Assembly (NCBI RefSeq): GCF_019884725.1
Contig: NZ_CP082322.1
Location: 1,612,001-1,676,000, forward strand
Length of the DNA stretch: 64,000 nt
Direction of reading: 5' to 3'
DNA from: Leucobacter tenebrionis
GTDB taxonomy: Bacteria; Actinomycetota; Actinomycetes; Actinomycetales; Microbacteriaceae
This document shows positions 16,630 through 26,932 of the stretch, in pieces. The position numbers were made by a program, and so were the translations under genes. Each line of letters begins with the position of its first letter. Position 1 is the stretch's first letter. The notes under the pieces were generated by a model. It was not told where the DNA came from. It saw only the letters and a program-made list of their open reading frames with translations, and ran no database searches.

Positions 16630-17592
16630 TCAGCCCCGTGCGCGTGCCAGGAGATCCTCGCGCGGATTCTCCTTCGGTTCGACCTCGCGGAACGCCTCGA
16701 GCGCGTCGCGCGCCTGCTCGGAGAGGTGCGACGGCACGACCACCTGCACCTCGGCGAGCAGATCGCCGGTGCCCTTCGAGCTCTTCACGCCGCGACCCTT
16801 GACCCGCAGCACACGACCGCTGGGCGTGCCCGGCTGCACCTTCAGGCGCACCGGATCGCCGCCGAGCGTGGGCACCTCCACGGTCGCGCCGAGCGCGGCC
16901 TCCGAGAAGGTGACCGGCAGCTTGAGCCGCAGATTCTGGCCGTCGCGTTCGAAGACGGGATGCTTGCGCACGCTCACCGTGAGGATGATATCGCCCGCGG
17001 GGCCGCCGTTCGGGCTGGGATCGCCCTTGCCGCGCACCTTGATCTTCTGCCCGTCCGAGACGCCGGCCGGGATCTTGACCTTGACCGTGCCGTTCGGGGT
17101 CTGCAGCGTGACCGTCTTGCCCTGCACGGCCGTCTCGAAGTCGAGCGTCGTCGTGGCCTGCACATCGCGCCCGGGCTGCGGGCCGCTGGGGCCGCCGCCG
17201 AACAGGTTGAAGATGTCCTCGTACCCCTGACCGCCCTGGGGGAAGCCCCCCTGGTAGCTGAAGTGCGAACCGCCTCGACCGCCGCCGAACATGCCCCCGA
17301 AGATGTCCTCGAAGCCCTGTCCGCCGCCGCCACCGGCCGTGAAACGGGCGCCGCCCGCCCCCATGGCGCGGATCTGATCGTACTCGGCGCGCTGCTCCTT
17401 GTCGGAGAGCACGGAGTAGGCCTCGCTCATCTCCTTGAACTTCGCCTCGGCGACGGCGTCACCGGGGTTCGAGTCCGGGTGATACTTCCGGGCCAGCTTG
17501 CGGTAGGCCTTCTTCAGCTCATCGTCGCTCACGTCCTTCGAGACGCCGAGAATCGCGTAGAAATCCTTCTCGAGCCAATCCTGACTAGCCAT
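16630..17592 (-). CDS. dnaJ: DnaJ/CbpA-type co-chaperone without zinc finger
   Basis: 320 residues. The J domain (about 9-75) has the HPD motif in ARKYHPDSNPGD. A Gly/Phe-rich linker follows (GGMFGGGRGG, FNLFGGGPSG), then two C-terminal peptide-binding domains (VKIPAGVSDGQKIKVRGKG; PVRLKVQPGTPSGRVLRVKGRG). No CxxCxGxG repeats occur, so it is a type-B, CbpA-like protein even though it sits in the dnaK operon. It stimulates DnaK ATPase and delivers substrates. Its ATG overlaps the end of grpE by 8 nt, with GGGAG just upstream. Confidence 0.95.
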   Translation of the reverse strand: MASQDWLEKDFYAILGVSKDVSDDELKKAYRKLARKYHPDSNPGDAVAEAKFKEMSEAYSVLSDKEQRAEYDQIRAMGAGGARFTAGGGGGQGFEDIFGGMFGGGRGGSHFSYQGGFPQGGQGYEDIFNLFGGGPSGPQPGRDVQATTTLDFETAVQGKTVTLQTPNGTVKVKIPAGVSDGQKIKVRGKGDPSPNGGPAGDIILTVSVRKHPVFERDGQNLRLKLPVTFSEAALGATVEVPTLGGDPVRLKVQPGTPSGRVLRVKGRGVKSSKGTGDLLAEVQVVVPSHLSEQARDALEAFREVEPKENPREDLLARARG

Positions 17593-18283
17593 CTGCTCCC
17601 ACCGCCACCGCTACCTTGGCGGGGCGCAGCTCGACATCGCCGACTCGGTACCCCCGCTCGATCACGTCGAGCACCGTGTGCTGCTCGGTGCCCGGAACAG
17701 GAACCTGGGCGATCGCCTCGTGCAGCTGCGGGTCGAAGGCCTCGCCCTTCTCGCCGAAGCTGACGACGCCGAGCTTCTCGACCGTGCCGCGCAGCTTCTG
17801 CGCGATCGTCGAGAACGCGGAGCCCTCGGTCAGATCGCCGTGCTGCTCAGCCCGATCGATGTCGTCGAGCACCGACAGCAGCGGCGTGACGGCCGCGGCG
17901 ATCGCGCGCTGCTTCTCGAGTGCGGCGTTCGCCTCGGTGCGCTTGCGGTAGTTCGCGTACTCCGCCGTGAGCCGGCGCAGGTCCTCGAGGTAGGGATTCT
18001 CCTCGCCGCCGCCCGCGGTCTCGGACTCGCCGCCCGTCGACCCGGTGTCGGCTCCGGCGGCCTCGGCGCTCTGCTCCGAGTTCAAGATGTCATCCACGGT
18101 CAGACCCTCGTCGGATCCGCCCTCCTGCGGCGCGGGGCCGGAAGCGTTCGCCTCCGGCCCCTCGGCTGGTGAGCCGGCCGGCCCCGTCGAGGAATCGCTT
18201 CGCGATTCATCCCGAGCCGGCTCCGCAGGAACACCGTCGCGGTTCGGCTCTTCGCCCGGCGTGCGCTGTTCCTGATCTGCCAT
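17585..18283 (-). CDS. grpE: GrpE nucleotide exchange factor
   Basis: 232 residues. The N-terminal 90 or so residues are acidic and low complexity (probably disordered). They are followed by the long coiled coil (LEDLRRLTAEYANYRKR) and the C-terminal beta-wing with GVVSFGEKGEAFDPQLHEAI and DVIERGYRVGDVELRPAKV, the GrpE signature. It releases ADP from DnaK. The ATG lies 2 nt after the dnaK stop, and the gene runs into dnaJ. The long acidic N-terminus is usual for actinobacterial GrpE. Confidence 0.97.
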   Translation of the reverse strand: MADQEQRTPGEEPNRDGVPAEPARDESRSDSSTGPAGSPAEGPEANASGPAPQEGGSDEGLTVDDILNSEQSAEAAGADTGSTGGESETAGGGEENPYLEDLRRLTAEYANYRKRTEANAALEKQRAIAAAVTPLLSVLDDIDRAEQHGDLTEGSAFSTIAQKLRGTVEKLGVVSFGEKGEAFDPQLHEAIAQVPVPGTEQHTVLDVIERGYRVGDVELRPAKVAVAVGADG

Positions 18284-18285
18284 GG

Positions 18286-20325
<2,040 letters not shown>

Positions 20326-20366
20326 CTCAGGGTTTGCAAAGACACCCGGGCGTTTCCCCGATCGAC

Positions 20367-20372
20367 TACAGT
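20367..20372 (+). promoter_or_regulatory. -10 box of a leaderless MFS transcript
   Basis: TACAGT followed by 7 nt and ATG 20380, with no SD upstream. The transcription start would fall on or next to the start codon. Confidence 0.5.
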
Positions 20373-20379
20373 GACCCCC

Positions 20380-21723
20380 ATGAGCGACACCGCATCGGAG
20401 CCCGCAGCGACCGACGGCCATCTGAGCGCACCCGCGCCGCCGAGGGTCAAGAAGCGCTCCGTCTTCGCGTGGTCGCTCTGGGATTGGGGATCCGCCGCCT
20501 TCCAAGCCGTCGTCACGACCTTCGTGTTCTCCGTCTACATCACCTCGGCCGCGTTCGGCCCCGAAGACGAGACCTCGGTCGCCCTCGGCGCCACCCTCTC
20601 CATCGCGGGTGTGGCGGTCGCGGTCTTCGCGCCGCTCTTCGGGCGCCTCACCGATGCAACCGGCCGCCGCAAGCACTCCCTCGCAGTCACGACGGGCATC
20701 GTCATCGCCTGCACCGCCCTCATGGTGCTGGTCGCGCCCGCCCCCGAGTACCTCGTGCTCGGTCTCGTTCTGCTCGCCGTGGGCAACATCGCCTTCGAGT
20801 TCGCGAGCGTCAACTACTACTCGATGCTCACCCAGCTGTCGACGCCCGGCAACATCGGCCGCATCTCGGGATTCGGCTGGGGCATGGGATATCTCGGCGG
20901 CATCGTGCTGCTCACCCTGGTTCTCGTCGGCTTCATCCTTCCCGACGCCGGCTGGTTCGGCGTCTCGAGCGAGGGCGGCTGGAACGTGCGCATCGCGATG
21001 GTGCTGTGCGCGCTGTGGTTCGCGGTGTTCGCGATCCCCACGTTCTTCGCCGTGCCCGAGGTGCCCGCCGACGACGACCGCCGAGTGGTCGGCGTGATCG
21101 CCGGCTACCGGGCGATCTTCAGCAGCATCGCGGGCCTCTGGCGCACCTCCCGCCACACCCTCTTCTTCCTCATCGCGAGCGCGGTCTTCCGCGACGGCCT
21201 CGCGGGCATCTTCACCTTCGTCGGCGTCGTCGCCTCGCTCTCGTTCGGCTTCGATCCGGCGACCGTCATCATGTTCGCGATCGCCGCGAACGTCATCTCC
21301 GGCATCGCGACCATCTTCGGCGGTCTGCTCGAGGATCGCTTCGGCGCCAAGAACATCATGACCGTCTCGCTGGTGCTGCTGGTCGTCGGGCTCATCCTCA
21401 TGTTCGCACTCGCGCCCCTCGGCGCCCCCGCGTTCTGGGCCGTCGGTCTGTTCTCCACGATCTTCGTCGGGCCGGTGCAGTCGTCGAGCCGCAGCTTCCT
21501 CGCCCGCCTCGCCCCTCCCGGCAGGGAGGGCGAGATGTTCGGCCTCTACGCCACGACCGGCCGCGCCGTCTCGTTCCTGGCACCCGCGGCCTTCACCGCC
21601 TCGGTTGCGATCGGCGGAGCGACCATCTTCGGCACCCTCGGCATCGGGCTCGTACTGCTGGTCGGGCTCGCGCTGCTGCTCCCGGTGCGGGTGCCTGCGA
21701 CCGCGGCGGGGAGCGCAGGGTAG
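20380..21723 (+). CDS. MFS transporter, UMF1/Atg22-like
   Basis: 447 residues with 12 predicted transmembrane segments. WSLWDWGSAAFQAVVTTFVF at about residue 27 is the diagnostic first helix of the UMF1 group (vacuolar effluxer Atg22-like); RLTDATGRRKHSLA is the MFS loop motif. Fungal Atg22 exports amino acids from vacuoles; bacterial substrates are unknown. An upstream in-frame Met (20137) would place the coding start across the dnaK promoter and HAIR sites, so ATG 20380 is preferred; it fits a leaderless transcript. Divergence from dnaK with a HAIR site between may give it heat-shock-linked control. Confidence 0.8.
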   Translation: MSDTASEPAATDGHLSAPAPPRVKKRSVFAWSLWDWGSAAFQAVVTTFVFSVYITSAAFGPEDETSVALGATLSIAGVAVAVFAPLFGRLTDATGRRKHSLAVTTGIVIACTALMVLVAPAPEYLVLGLVLLAVGNIAFEFASVNYYSMLTQLSTPGNIGRISGFGWGMGYLGGIVLLTLVLVGFILPDAGWFGVSSEGGWNVRIAMVLCALWFAVFAIPTFFAVPEVPADDDRRVVGVIAGYRAIFSSIAGLWRTSRHTLFFLIASAVFRDGLAGIFTFVGVVASLSFGFDPATVIMFAIAANVISGIATIFGGLLEDRFGAKNIMTVSLVLLVVGLILMFALAPLGAPAFWAVGLFSTIFVGPVQSSSRSFLARLAPPGREGEMFGLYATTGRAVSFLAPAAFTASVAIGGATIFGTLGIGLVLLVGLALLLPVRVPATAAGSAG

Positions 21724-21735
21724 CGGGAAGCGCAG

Positions 21736-21741
21736 TATCCT
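21736..21741 (+). promoter_or_regulatory. -10 box of a leaderless helicase transcript
   Basis: TATCCT lies 6 nt before GTG 21748, immediately after the stop of the MFS gene; no SD is present. Confidence 0.5.
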
Positions 21742-21747
21742 TGCGGG

Positions 21748-23043
21748 GTGGCACGCCCCGAACTCTCCCCCGAGCAGCTCGCCGTTTACGAGCGCATCGA
21801 GCACACGCGCGAGCACATCTTCGTGACCGGCCGGGCGGGCACGGGCAAGTCGACGATCCTGAATCACCTCTCCTGGAACACGAGCAAGATCATCGCGGTC
21901 TGCGCGCCCACCGGCGTCGCCGCGCTCAACGTCGGCGGCCAGACGATCCACTCCCTCCTGCGGCTCCCGACCGGCATCATCGCCGACCACGACCTCGATC
22001 AGCCGGCCGAGCTCAAGAAGATGCTCGCCTCGATCGACACGCTCGTGATCGACGAGATCTCGATGGTGTCGGCCGACCTGATGGACGCGATCGACCGCTC
22101 CCTCAGGCTCGCGCGCGGCAAGAAGCATGATCCCTTCGGCGGCGCCCAGATCATCATGTTCGGCGACCCCTTCCAGCTGCCGCCCGTGCCTCCTCGCGAT
22201 CCGCACGAGCGCGCCTACTTCGCCGACACCTACCGCTCCCTGTGGTTCTTCGACGCGCAGGTCTGGTCGACGACGCCGATGGCGGTGATCGAGCTGAGCG
22301 AGGTGCACCGGCAGCGCGACGACCGCTTCAAGCAGATCCTCGGAGCGGTGCGCCACGGCGTCGTCGAAGAAGACCAGGCGAACGAGCTCAACGCTGCGGG
22401 ATCCCGATCCGCGCCCCGCGACGTCATCACCCTCGCCACCACCAACGCCGTCGTCAACCGAATCAACGCCGAACGGCTCGCCGAGATCCGTGGATCCGCG
22501 CTGCGCGCCGTCGCCGAGGTCAACGGCGAGTTCCGCGAGAACACCTACCCCGCCGACGAGGTGCTCGAGCTCAAGCCCGGCGCGCAGGTCATGTTCCTGC
22601 GCAACGACCCCGACGGGCGCTGGGTGAACGGCACGATCGGCACGGTCTCCCGCGTCGACGGGACCGTCTGGGTCGAGGTGGATCGCGAGGAGTTCGAGGT
22701 CGAGCCCACCGTGTGGGAGCGCTACCGCTACCGCTACGACGCCGAGACCAAGAAGCTCGAGAAGGAGGTCGTGGCCGAGTTCGAGCAGTTCCCGCTGCGC
22801 CTGGCCTGGGCGGTGACCGTGCACAAGTCGCAAGGGCACACCTACGACGCCGCGGTCGTCGACCTCGGCCCGCGTGCGTTCAGCGCAGGCCAGACGTACG
22901 TGGCGCTCAGCCGGGTGCGCTCACTCGACGGACTCTACCTGAAGCGCCCGCTGCAGCCGCGCGACGTGATCGTCGATCCCAACGTCGTGCGGTTCATCAA
23001 CGAACGCAACGGCGGCCCTGGAGACTCGGGCGCGGTCGGCTGA
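21748..23043 (+). CDS. PIF1-like superfamily 1 DNA helicase
   Basis: 431 residues. Motif I is VTGRAGTGKSTIL (about 27), motif Ia CAPTGVAALN, motif II DTLVIDEISMVSADLMDAID (about 97), motif III MFGDPFQLPP, and C-terminal motifs V/VI AVTVHKSQGHTYDAAVVDLG and GQTYVALSRVRSLDGLYL. This order is that of PIF1/RecD2-like 5'-3' helicases, which unwind G-quadruplexes, R-loops or stalled forks. The lone single-gene form without extra nuclease domain is common in actinobacteria. It starts with GTG. The stop lies 9 bp from the convergent heme oxygenase stop. Confidence 0.9.
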   Translation: MARPELSPEQLAVYERIEHTREHIFVTGRAGTGKSTILNHLSWNTSKIIAVCAPTGVAALNVGGQTIHSLLRLPTGIIADHDLDQPAELKKMLASIDTLVIDEISMVSADLMDAIDRSLRLARGKKHDPFGGAQIIMFGDPFQLPPVPPRDPHERAYFADTYRSLWFFDAQVWSTTPMAVIELSEVHRQRDDRFKQILGAVRHGVVEEDQANELNAAGSRSAPRDVITLATTNAVVNRINAERLAEIRGSALRAVAEVNGEFRENTYPADEVLELKPGAQVMFLRNDPDGRWVNGTIGTVSRVDGTVWVEVDREEFEVEPTVWERYRYRYDAETKKLEKEVVAEFEQFPLRLAWAVTVHKSQGHTYDAAVVDLGPRAFSAGQTYVALSRVRSLDGLYLKRPLQPRDVIVDPNVVRFINERNGGPGDSGAVG

Positions 23044-23052
23044 GCCGGATCG

Positions 23053-24006
23053 CTAAGCCGCGGCGGCGTCGCGGGCCCGGCCCAGATCGACGAAGACCGC
23101 CGTGTTGAAGGCGTAGGCGGCGCGCACCTCCTCGAGCATGCGATCCCGCTCCTGATCGGTGAGCCCCGCGCCGAACCCGTCGAGCGCCACCCGGTACTCG
23201 TTCTTGAAATCGACGAGCGAGCCCAGCTCGCTGAAGTCGTAGAACGCGATACCCTCGCGATCCAGCCCGTGCTGCTTCGCGACCCGCTTCGCGATCATCT
23301 GGCCGCCCGAGAGATCGCCCAAGTAGCGCGTGTAGTGGTGGGCGACCAGGCCGGCGACCCAGCCCTCTTCGGCGACCTCGCGGATGCGTGCCGCGTAGGC
23401 GGCCGTCGCGGGTACGGGCGCGATGCGGTCGCGCCAGTCGTCGCCGATCAGGTGCGCCAGGTCGGCCTCGAGCGCGGGCATGCGCACGAGCGCCTGCGAG
23501 TGGAAGGGAGCGAATGCGGGATCGGCGAGGAGCAGCTCAGCGCCCTCCTCGAGCGCCTCGTACATGTAGTAGTGCTGGGCCACGAGATCGATGTAGTCCT
23601 GGAGGGTACCCTTGCCGCGCATGATGTCCTCCATGAAAGTGGCGCCCTCGCTGTCGGAGTGATCCGACCAGGAGCCCTCGCGGATCACCGTGGAGAACGG
23701 CTTCTGACTGTGCTCGTCGCGCGCCGGCACACCGAGCTTCTCGCACGCCGCCCTGTAGAGGGCGACCACCTCGCGACGGATCGCGGGGCGCTCCGAGATG
23801 GTGCCACCCGGCCACGGGATCGACACCTCGCGCTCGCCGTCGGCATCGGCCACGAGCCAGACGCCCGCCTCGCCGTTCAGCCCCACCATACGACTCGACA
23901 CCGCATTCGGGTTGCCGAAGGCGCGGGCGATCAGCAGGTTGTCCTCCGGGTGGTCGCCGTTCATATGACCGGTCACTCCGGCGACGACATCGTGTGCAAA
24001 GCTCAT
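23053..24006 (-). CDS. Heme oxygenase with N-terminal DUF2470 domain
   Basis: 317 residues, a two-domain fusion. Residues 1-90 match DUF2470 (HMNGDHPEDNLLIARAFG), a split-barrel heme/FMN-type domain. Residues about 100-317 are a biliverdin-forming heme oxygenase: proximal His116 in DHSDSEGATFMEDIM (compare HmuO), then QHYYMYEALEEG, and distal helix GDLSGGQMIAKRVAKQHGL. It degrades heme to biliverdin, CO and iron. The promoter is overlapped by a DtxR/IdeR-type iron box, so it should be derepressed when iron is scarce. ATG 24006 was chosen; GTG 24009 is in frame one codon before. Free-standing actinobacterial enzymes are usually about 215 residues, so the fusion is notable. Confidence 0.93.
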   Translation of the reverse strand: MSFAHDVVAGVTGHMNGDHPEDNLLIARAFGNPNAVSSRMVGLNGEAGVWLVADADGEREVSIPWPGGTISERPAIRREVVALYRAACEKLGVPARDEHSQKPFSTVIREGSWSDHSDSEGATFMEDIMRGKGTLQDYIDLVAQHYYMYEALEEGAELLLADPAFAPFHSQALVRMPALEADLAHLIGDDWRDRIAPVPATAAYAARIREVAEEGWVAGLVAHHYTRYLGDLSGGQMIAKRVAKQHGLDREGIAFYDFSELGSLVDFKNEYRVALDGFGAGLTDQERDRMLEEVRAAYAFNTAVFVDLGRARDAAAA

Positions 24007-24022
24007 CACCGTGCCATCTTAC

Positions 24023-24041
24023 TCAGGATAGCCTTACCTTC
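24023..24041 (-). promoter_or_regulatory. DtxR/IdeR-type iron box over the heme oxygenase promoter
   Basis: TCAGGATAGCCTTACCTTC matches the DtxR/IdeR consensus TTAGGTTAGCCTAACCTAA at 14 of 19 positions, including the central AGCCT and ACCT blocks. It covers a minus-strand TATCCT (24025-24030) that is a likely -10. Seven nt beyond that box is an ATG (24017) reading only Met-Ala-Arg-stop, whose TGA overlaps the heme oxygenase ATG as TGATG. Confidence 0.7.
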
Positions 24042-24131
24042 GTAACCACCCGAGCACCACTCCCAGACTCGGGCACTAGAATCTCGGTTGTTCTTTATCG
24101 TGTTTCCAGCCGAGATTGGCGGTCGAGTTTG

Positions 24132-25379
24132 ATCCCGAGACTTGCACAGCGCACCCGCTTCGCAGCCGTCGCACTCATCGCGACCGCCGTCCTCGGCCTG
24201 ACCGCCTGCACCGGTGGCGCGACGGGCACCTCCGGAGGGGATGTGGCGACCCTCGACAAGGGCCTCTCGGGCAGCATCGACGACGCCGTCGCCTCTGCGA
24301 TGGAGTTGAGCGGCTCTTCCGAAGCCGTTGTGGGCGTCTGGTCGGGTGATGACGCATATGTGCGCGGCTTCGGCGATGGCGTGGACGGGTCGACGCGGAT
24401 CCGCGGGGCCCAGGCGACCCAGCCCGTCATGTGCGCACTACTGCTCGACCTCGTCGAGGACGGCACCGTGAAGCTCGGCCGCGCCGTGGAGAAGGATCTC
24501 GAGCGGCAGTCCGGCATTGAGGGCATCACCTACGGGCAGCTCTGCGATATGCGCTCCGGCCTCGCCGATTACAAGGACGGCTTCGCCGACATCTTCGTCA
24601 ACAACCCCACGCGCCCCTGGCCCGAACAGGAGCTGATCGCGCAGGGGCTGACGCGCTCCCCGCTCTCGTGGCCGGGCCTCGACGTGCACATCTCCGACAC
24701 CAACGCGCTCGTGCTCTCCCGAGCGATCCACGTCAAGACGGGCGATGACATGTCCGAACTGCTGAAGAACCGTGTCTTCGGCCCGGCGGGCATGGGATCC
24801 AGCTATTTCCCCGCTCCCACGTCCACCACGGCCGATGACGCACTCTCGGGCCTCGCCTACCCCTCGAGCGGAGGCAAGCCGGTCTGCGATGCCGGCCCGG
24901 CCGAGAAGCTCGAGGTCTCGCCGTCCATGCTGGGCGGCGCCGGCGGCACCGTCACGACGGTCACCGATCTCAAGAACTTCTACGCGCGCTACCTCGACGG
25001 AGCCTTCGGCGGCGAAGCCGGCAAGCAGGTCACGGAGACCATCCCGGTCAAGAACCCGGAGCGCGACGAGGAGGGCAACCCCACCAGCGAGGTCGACACC
25101 GAGTCCGGCGACCAGTGGGGCTTCGGCGTCGAGAAGGTCGGCCCGCTGTACGGCCGCAGCGGCGCGATCACCGGCACCCTGACCGCCGCCTACCACGATC
25201 CCGAGTCCGACTTCTCCGTGGTGGTCGCACTCAACAACTCGTCGGCGGGCGCGGGCTTCGCGAAGTCGCTCGCGTTCCAGATCGCGGCGCTCTCCTCCGA
25301 GGCCGGCGCCGCGCCCGAGATCCCGTGGACCGTCGACTACCAGGCCGAACGCCTCCGCAATGCGGCGGTCTGCCAGTAA
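24132..25379 (+). CDS. Lipoprotein of the serine beta-lactamase/DD-peptidase family, catalytic motifs lost
   Basis: 415 residues. A short basic N-terminus and hydrophobic helix end in the lipobox LTAC (Cys27), so it is an extracytoplasmic lipoprotein. The remainder follows the class C beta-lactamase / D-Ala-D-Ala carboxypeptidase pattern (LLDLVEDGTVKLGRAV; YGQLCDMRSGLADY; LKNRVFGPAGMGSSYF; GAGGTVTTVTDLKNFYARYL). The three catalytic motifs are absent: the SxxK position reads GAQATQ (about 93-98), the YxN position ISDTN, and the H/KxG position GRSG. It is thus probably a non-enzymatic binding or sensor protein. The start is uncertain: TTG 24132 is the only start codon placed correctly for the signal peptide, and TAGAAT at 24077-24082 is a likely -10. 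Confidence 0.75.
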   Translation: MPRLAQRTRFAAVALIATAVLGLTACTGGATGTSGGDVATLDKGLSGSIDDAVASAMELSGSSEAVVGVWSGDDAYVRGFGDGVDGSTRIRGAQATQPVMCALLLDLVEDGTVKLGRAVEKDLERQSGIEGITYGQLCDMRSGLADYKDGFADIFVNNPTRPWPEQELIAQGLTRSPLSWPGLDVHISDTNALVLSRAIHVKTGDDMSELLKNRVFGPAGMGSSYFPAPTSTTADDALSGLAYPSSGGKPVCDAGPAEKLEVSPSMLGGAGGTVTTVTDLKNFYARYLDGAFGGEAGKQVTETIPVKNPERDEEGNPTSEVDTESGDQWGFGVEKVGPLYGRSGAITGTLTAAYHDPESDFSVVVALNNSSAGAGFAKSLAFQIAALSSEAGAAPEIPWTVDYQAERLRNAAVCQ

Positions 25380-25423
25380 GGCATCGCCGGGCGGCGTGTA
25401 TCAACGAGTGCCCCGCGCCCTGC

Positions 25424-25429
25424 TATAGT
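25424..25429 (+). promoter_or_regulatory. -10 box of tRNA-Gly
   Basis: TATAGT, 20 bp before the tRNA 5' end; no convincing -35. Confidence 0.5.
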
Positions 25430-25449
25430 TGGTGCGGCGCTATCGCCCT

Positions 25450-25523
25450 GGGATCGTCGTCTAATGGTAAGACATCAGCTTCCCAAGCTGAGAACGCGGG
25501 TTCGATTCCCGTCGGTCCCTCCA
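25450..25523 (+). tRNA. tRNA-Gly (CCC anticodon)
   Basis: Acceptor GGGATCG pairs with CGGTCCC (one U-G pair). The anticodon arm TCAGC-TTCCCAA-GCTGA gives anticodon CCC, reading GGG. The T-arm GGTTCGATTCC is standard and CCA is encoded at 25521-25523. Length is 74 nt. It is followed at once by a strong terminator. Confidence 0.95.
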
Positions 25524-25528
25524 CTTTC

Positions 25529-25555
25529 AGAAGGCCTGCCTCCGGCGGGCCTTCT
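25529..25555 (+). terminator. Terminator of tRNA-Gly
   Basis: A 12-bp stem (25529-25540 with 25544-25555, one T-G pair) with a 3-nt loop, 5 nt after the tRNA CCA, followed by a short T-rich stretch (GCCGTTTCT). Confidence 0.8.
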
Positions 25556-25583
25556 GCCGTTTCTGGATGGGAGAATAGTCCTC

Positions 25584-26912
25584 ATGTCTTCACACGCGCA
25601 CTCCGCCAGCACGCCGCTCGAGATCGGAGAGACGATCGAGCTCGACGTCACGGGTATCGCCCACGGCGGGGTGAGCGTCGCCCGGCACGAAGGCCGTGTC
25701 GTGTTCGTCGCCGACGCGATCCCTGGCGAGCGGGTGCGCGCCCGGGTCACGGACGCGAAGAAGAAGTCGTTCGCGCGCGCCACCACGGTCGAGGTACTCG
25801 AGGCCTCGCAGGATCGCCGCGACCACGTCTGGGCCGAGGCGGCGATGGATCGCGACCCCGAGGACCGCGCCGGCGGCGCCGAGTTCGGGCACATCGCGCT
25901 CGAGCGCCAGCGCTCGCTCAAGGCCGAGGTGCTGACCGACGCGATGCGACGCTTCGGCGCTGTCGAGCTCGCGGCCGAAGAGGGTGAGGATCTCGCCGAT
26001 GCGCTGGCAGAGCTGGTCGAGCCCGCTCCCGGCGACGACGAGAACAACGGTCTCGGCTATCGCACCCGCGTGCGCCTGCACGTCGATCCCGACACCGGCG
26101 CGGTGGGGCCGTATGCGGCGCGCAGCCGCCGCGTGATCCCCGTCGCCTCTCTCCCCCTCGCCACCGAGGGCGTGGGCCAGATCGCCCCGCTCGGCGACGT
26201 GATGCCGGGCGCGGCGACGGTCGACCTGATCGATCCCGCCGCCGATGATCCCCGCATGTTGCTCGGGCTGGTGGGCGAGAAGACTCGCGCGGGCGAGAAC
26301 GACGCGATCCAGGAGCTGGTCGAGGATCGCGGCTTCATCGTTCGCGCCGGCGGGTTCTGGCAGGTGCACCGCGAGGCCCCCGCCGTGCTGTTCACCGCCG
26401 TGCGCGATGCGATCGTCGATCTCATCGACGAGGGCCGCTTCGATCCCGCGGCCGGCAATCTCGACCTCTACGGCGGCGCGGGACTGCTCGCGGCGGCCAT
26501 GGCCGAGGCCGCGGGCCCGGGTGTGAAGGTGACGACGGTGGAGGCCGAGCCCCGCGCGACCGACGACGCGGCCGAGAACCTGTCGGAGCTGGTGGGCGCG
26601 CTCGCGCTGACCGCGCGGGTGGATCGGCACCTCGCCGAGCTGCTGAAGGCGTCGGCCCCCGTTCGGGATCGGCTGCGCCGCGGCACGGTCGTGCTCGATC
26701 CGCCCCGCTCGGGTGCGGGCGGCGGCGTGACGAAGCAGCTGACCGAGCTCGCCCCCGCGAACGTCGTCTACGTGGCCTGCGATCCGGTCGCGCTCGCCCG
26801 CGATACGAAGTCGCTGCGCGAGGCGGGGTACGAGCTCACGGCGCTGCGCGCGTTCGACATCTTCCCGCACACGCACCACTTCGAGACCCTGGCGACCTTC
26901 CAGCGGGCATAA
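25584..26912 (+). CDS. TRAM-domain 23S rRNA/tRNA (uracil-C5) methyltransferase family protein
   Basis: 442 residues. Residues about 10-70 are a TRAM domain (IELDVTGIAHGGVSVAR, then VFVADAIPGERVRARV). The C-terminal half is the TrmA/RlmCD catalytic domain: DLYGGAGLLAAAMAEAA (SAM), VVLDPPRSGAGGG, and the catalytic Cys in VVYVACDPVALARD. The Cys cluster that binds 4Fe-4S in RlmD is missing: the segment after the TRAM domain, RRDHVWAEAAMDRDPEDRAGG, has no Cys. It methylates uracil in rRNA or tRNA. ATG 25584 follows the tRNA-Gly terminator by 28 bp; upstream in-frame ATG codons lie inside the tRNA and are discarded. Confidence 0.9.
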   Translation: MSSHAHSASTPLEIGETIELDVTGIAHGGVSVARHEGRVVFVADAIPGERVRARVTDAKKKSFARATTVEVLEASQDRRDHVWAEAAMDRDPEDRAGGAEFGHIALERQRSLKAEVLTDAMRRFGAVELAAEEGEDLADALAELVEPAPGDDENNGLGYRTRVRLHVDPDTGAVGPYAARSRRVIPVASLPLATEGVGQIAPLGDVMPGAATVDLIDPAADDPRMLLGLVGEKTRAGENDAIQELVEDRGFIVRAGGFWQVHREAPAVLFTAVRDAIVDLIDEGRFDPAAGNLDLYGGAGLLAAAMAEAAGPGVKVTTVEAEPRATDDAAENLSELVGALALTARVDRHLAELLKASAPVRDRLRRGTVVLDPPRSGAGGGVTKQLTELAPANVVYVACDPVALARDTKSLREAGYELTALRAFDIFPHTHHFETLATFQRA

Positions 26913-26932
26913 CCCCGGGCACCCGCCGCCCG

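Noticed and set aside
24006..24017. Three-codon frame Met-Ala-Arg before the heme oxygenase as a real gene
   Set aside because: Too short to support as a gene; kept only as part of the promoter observation.
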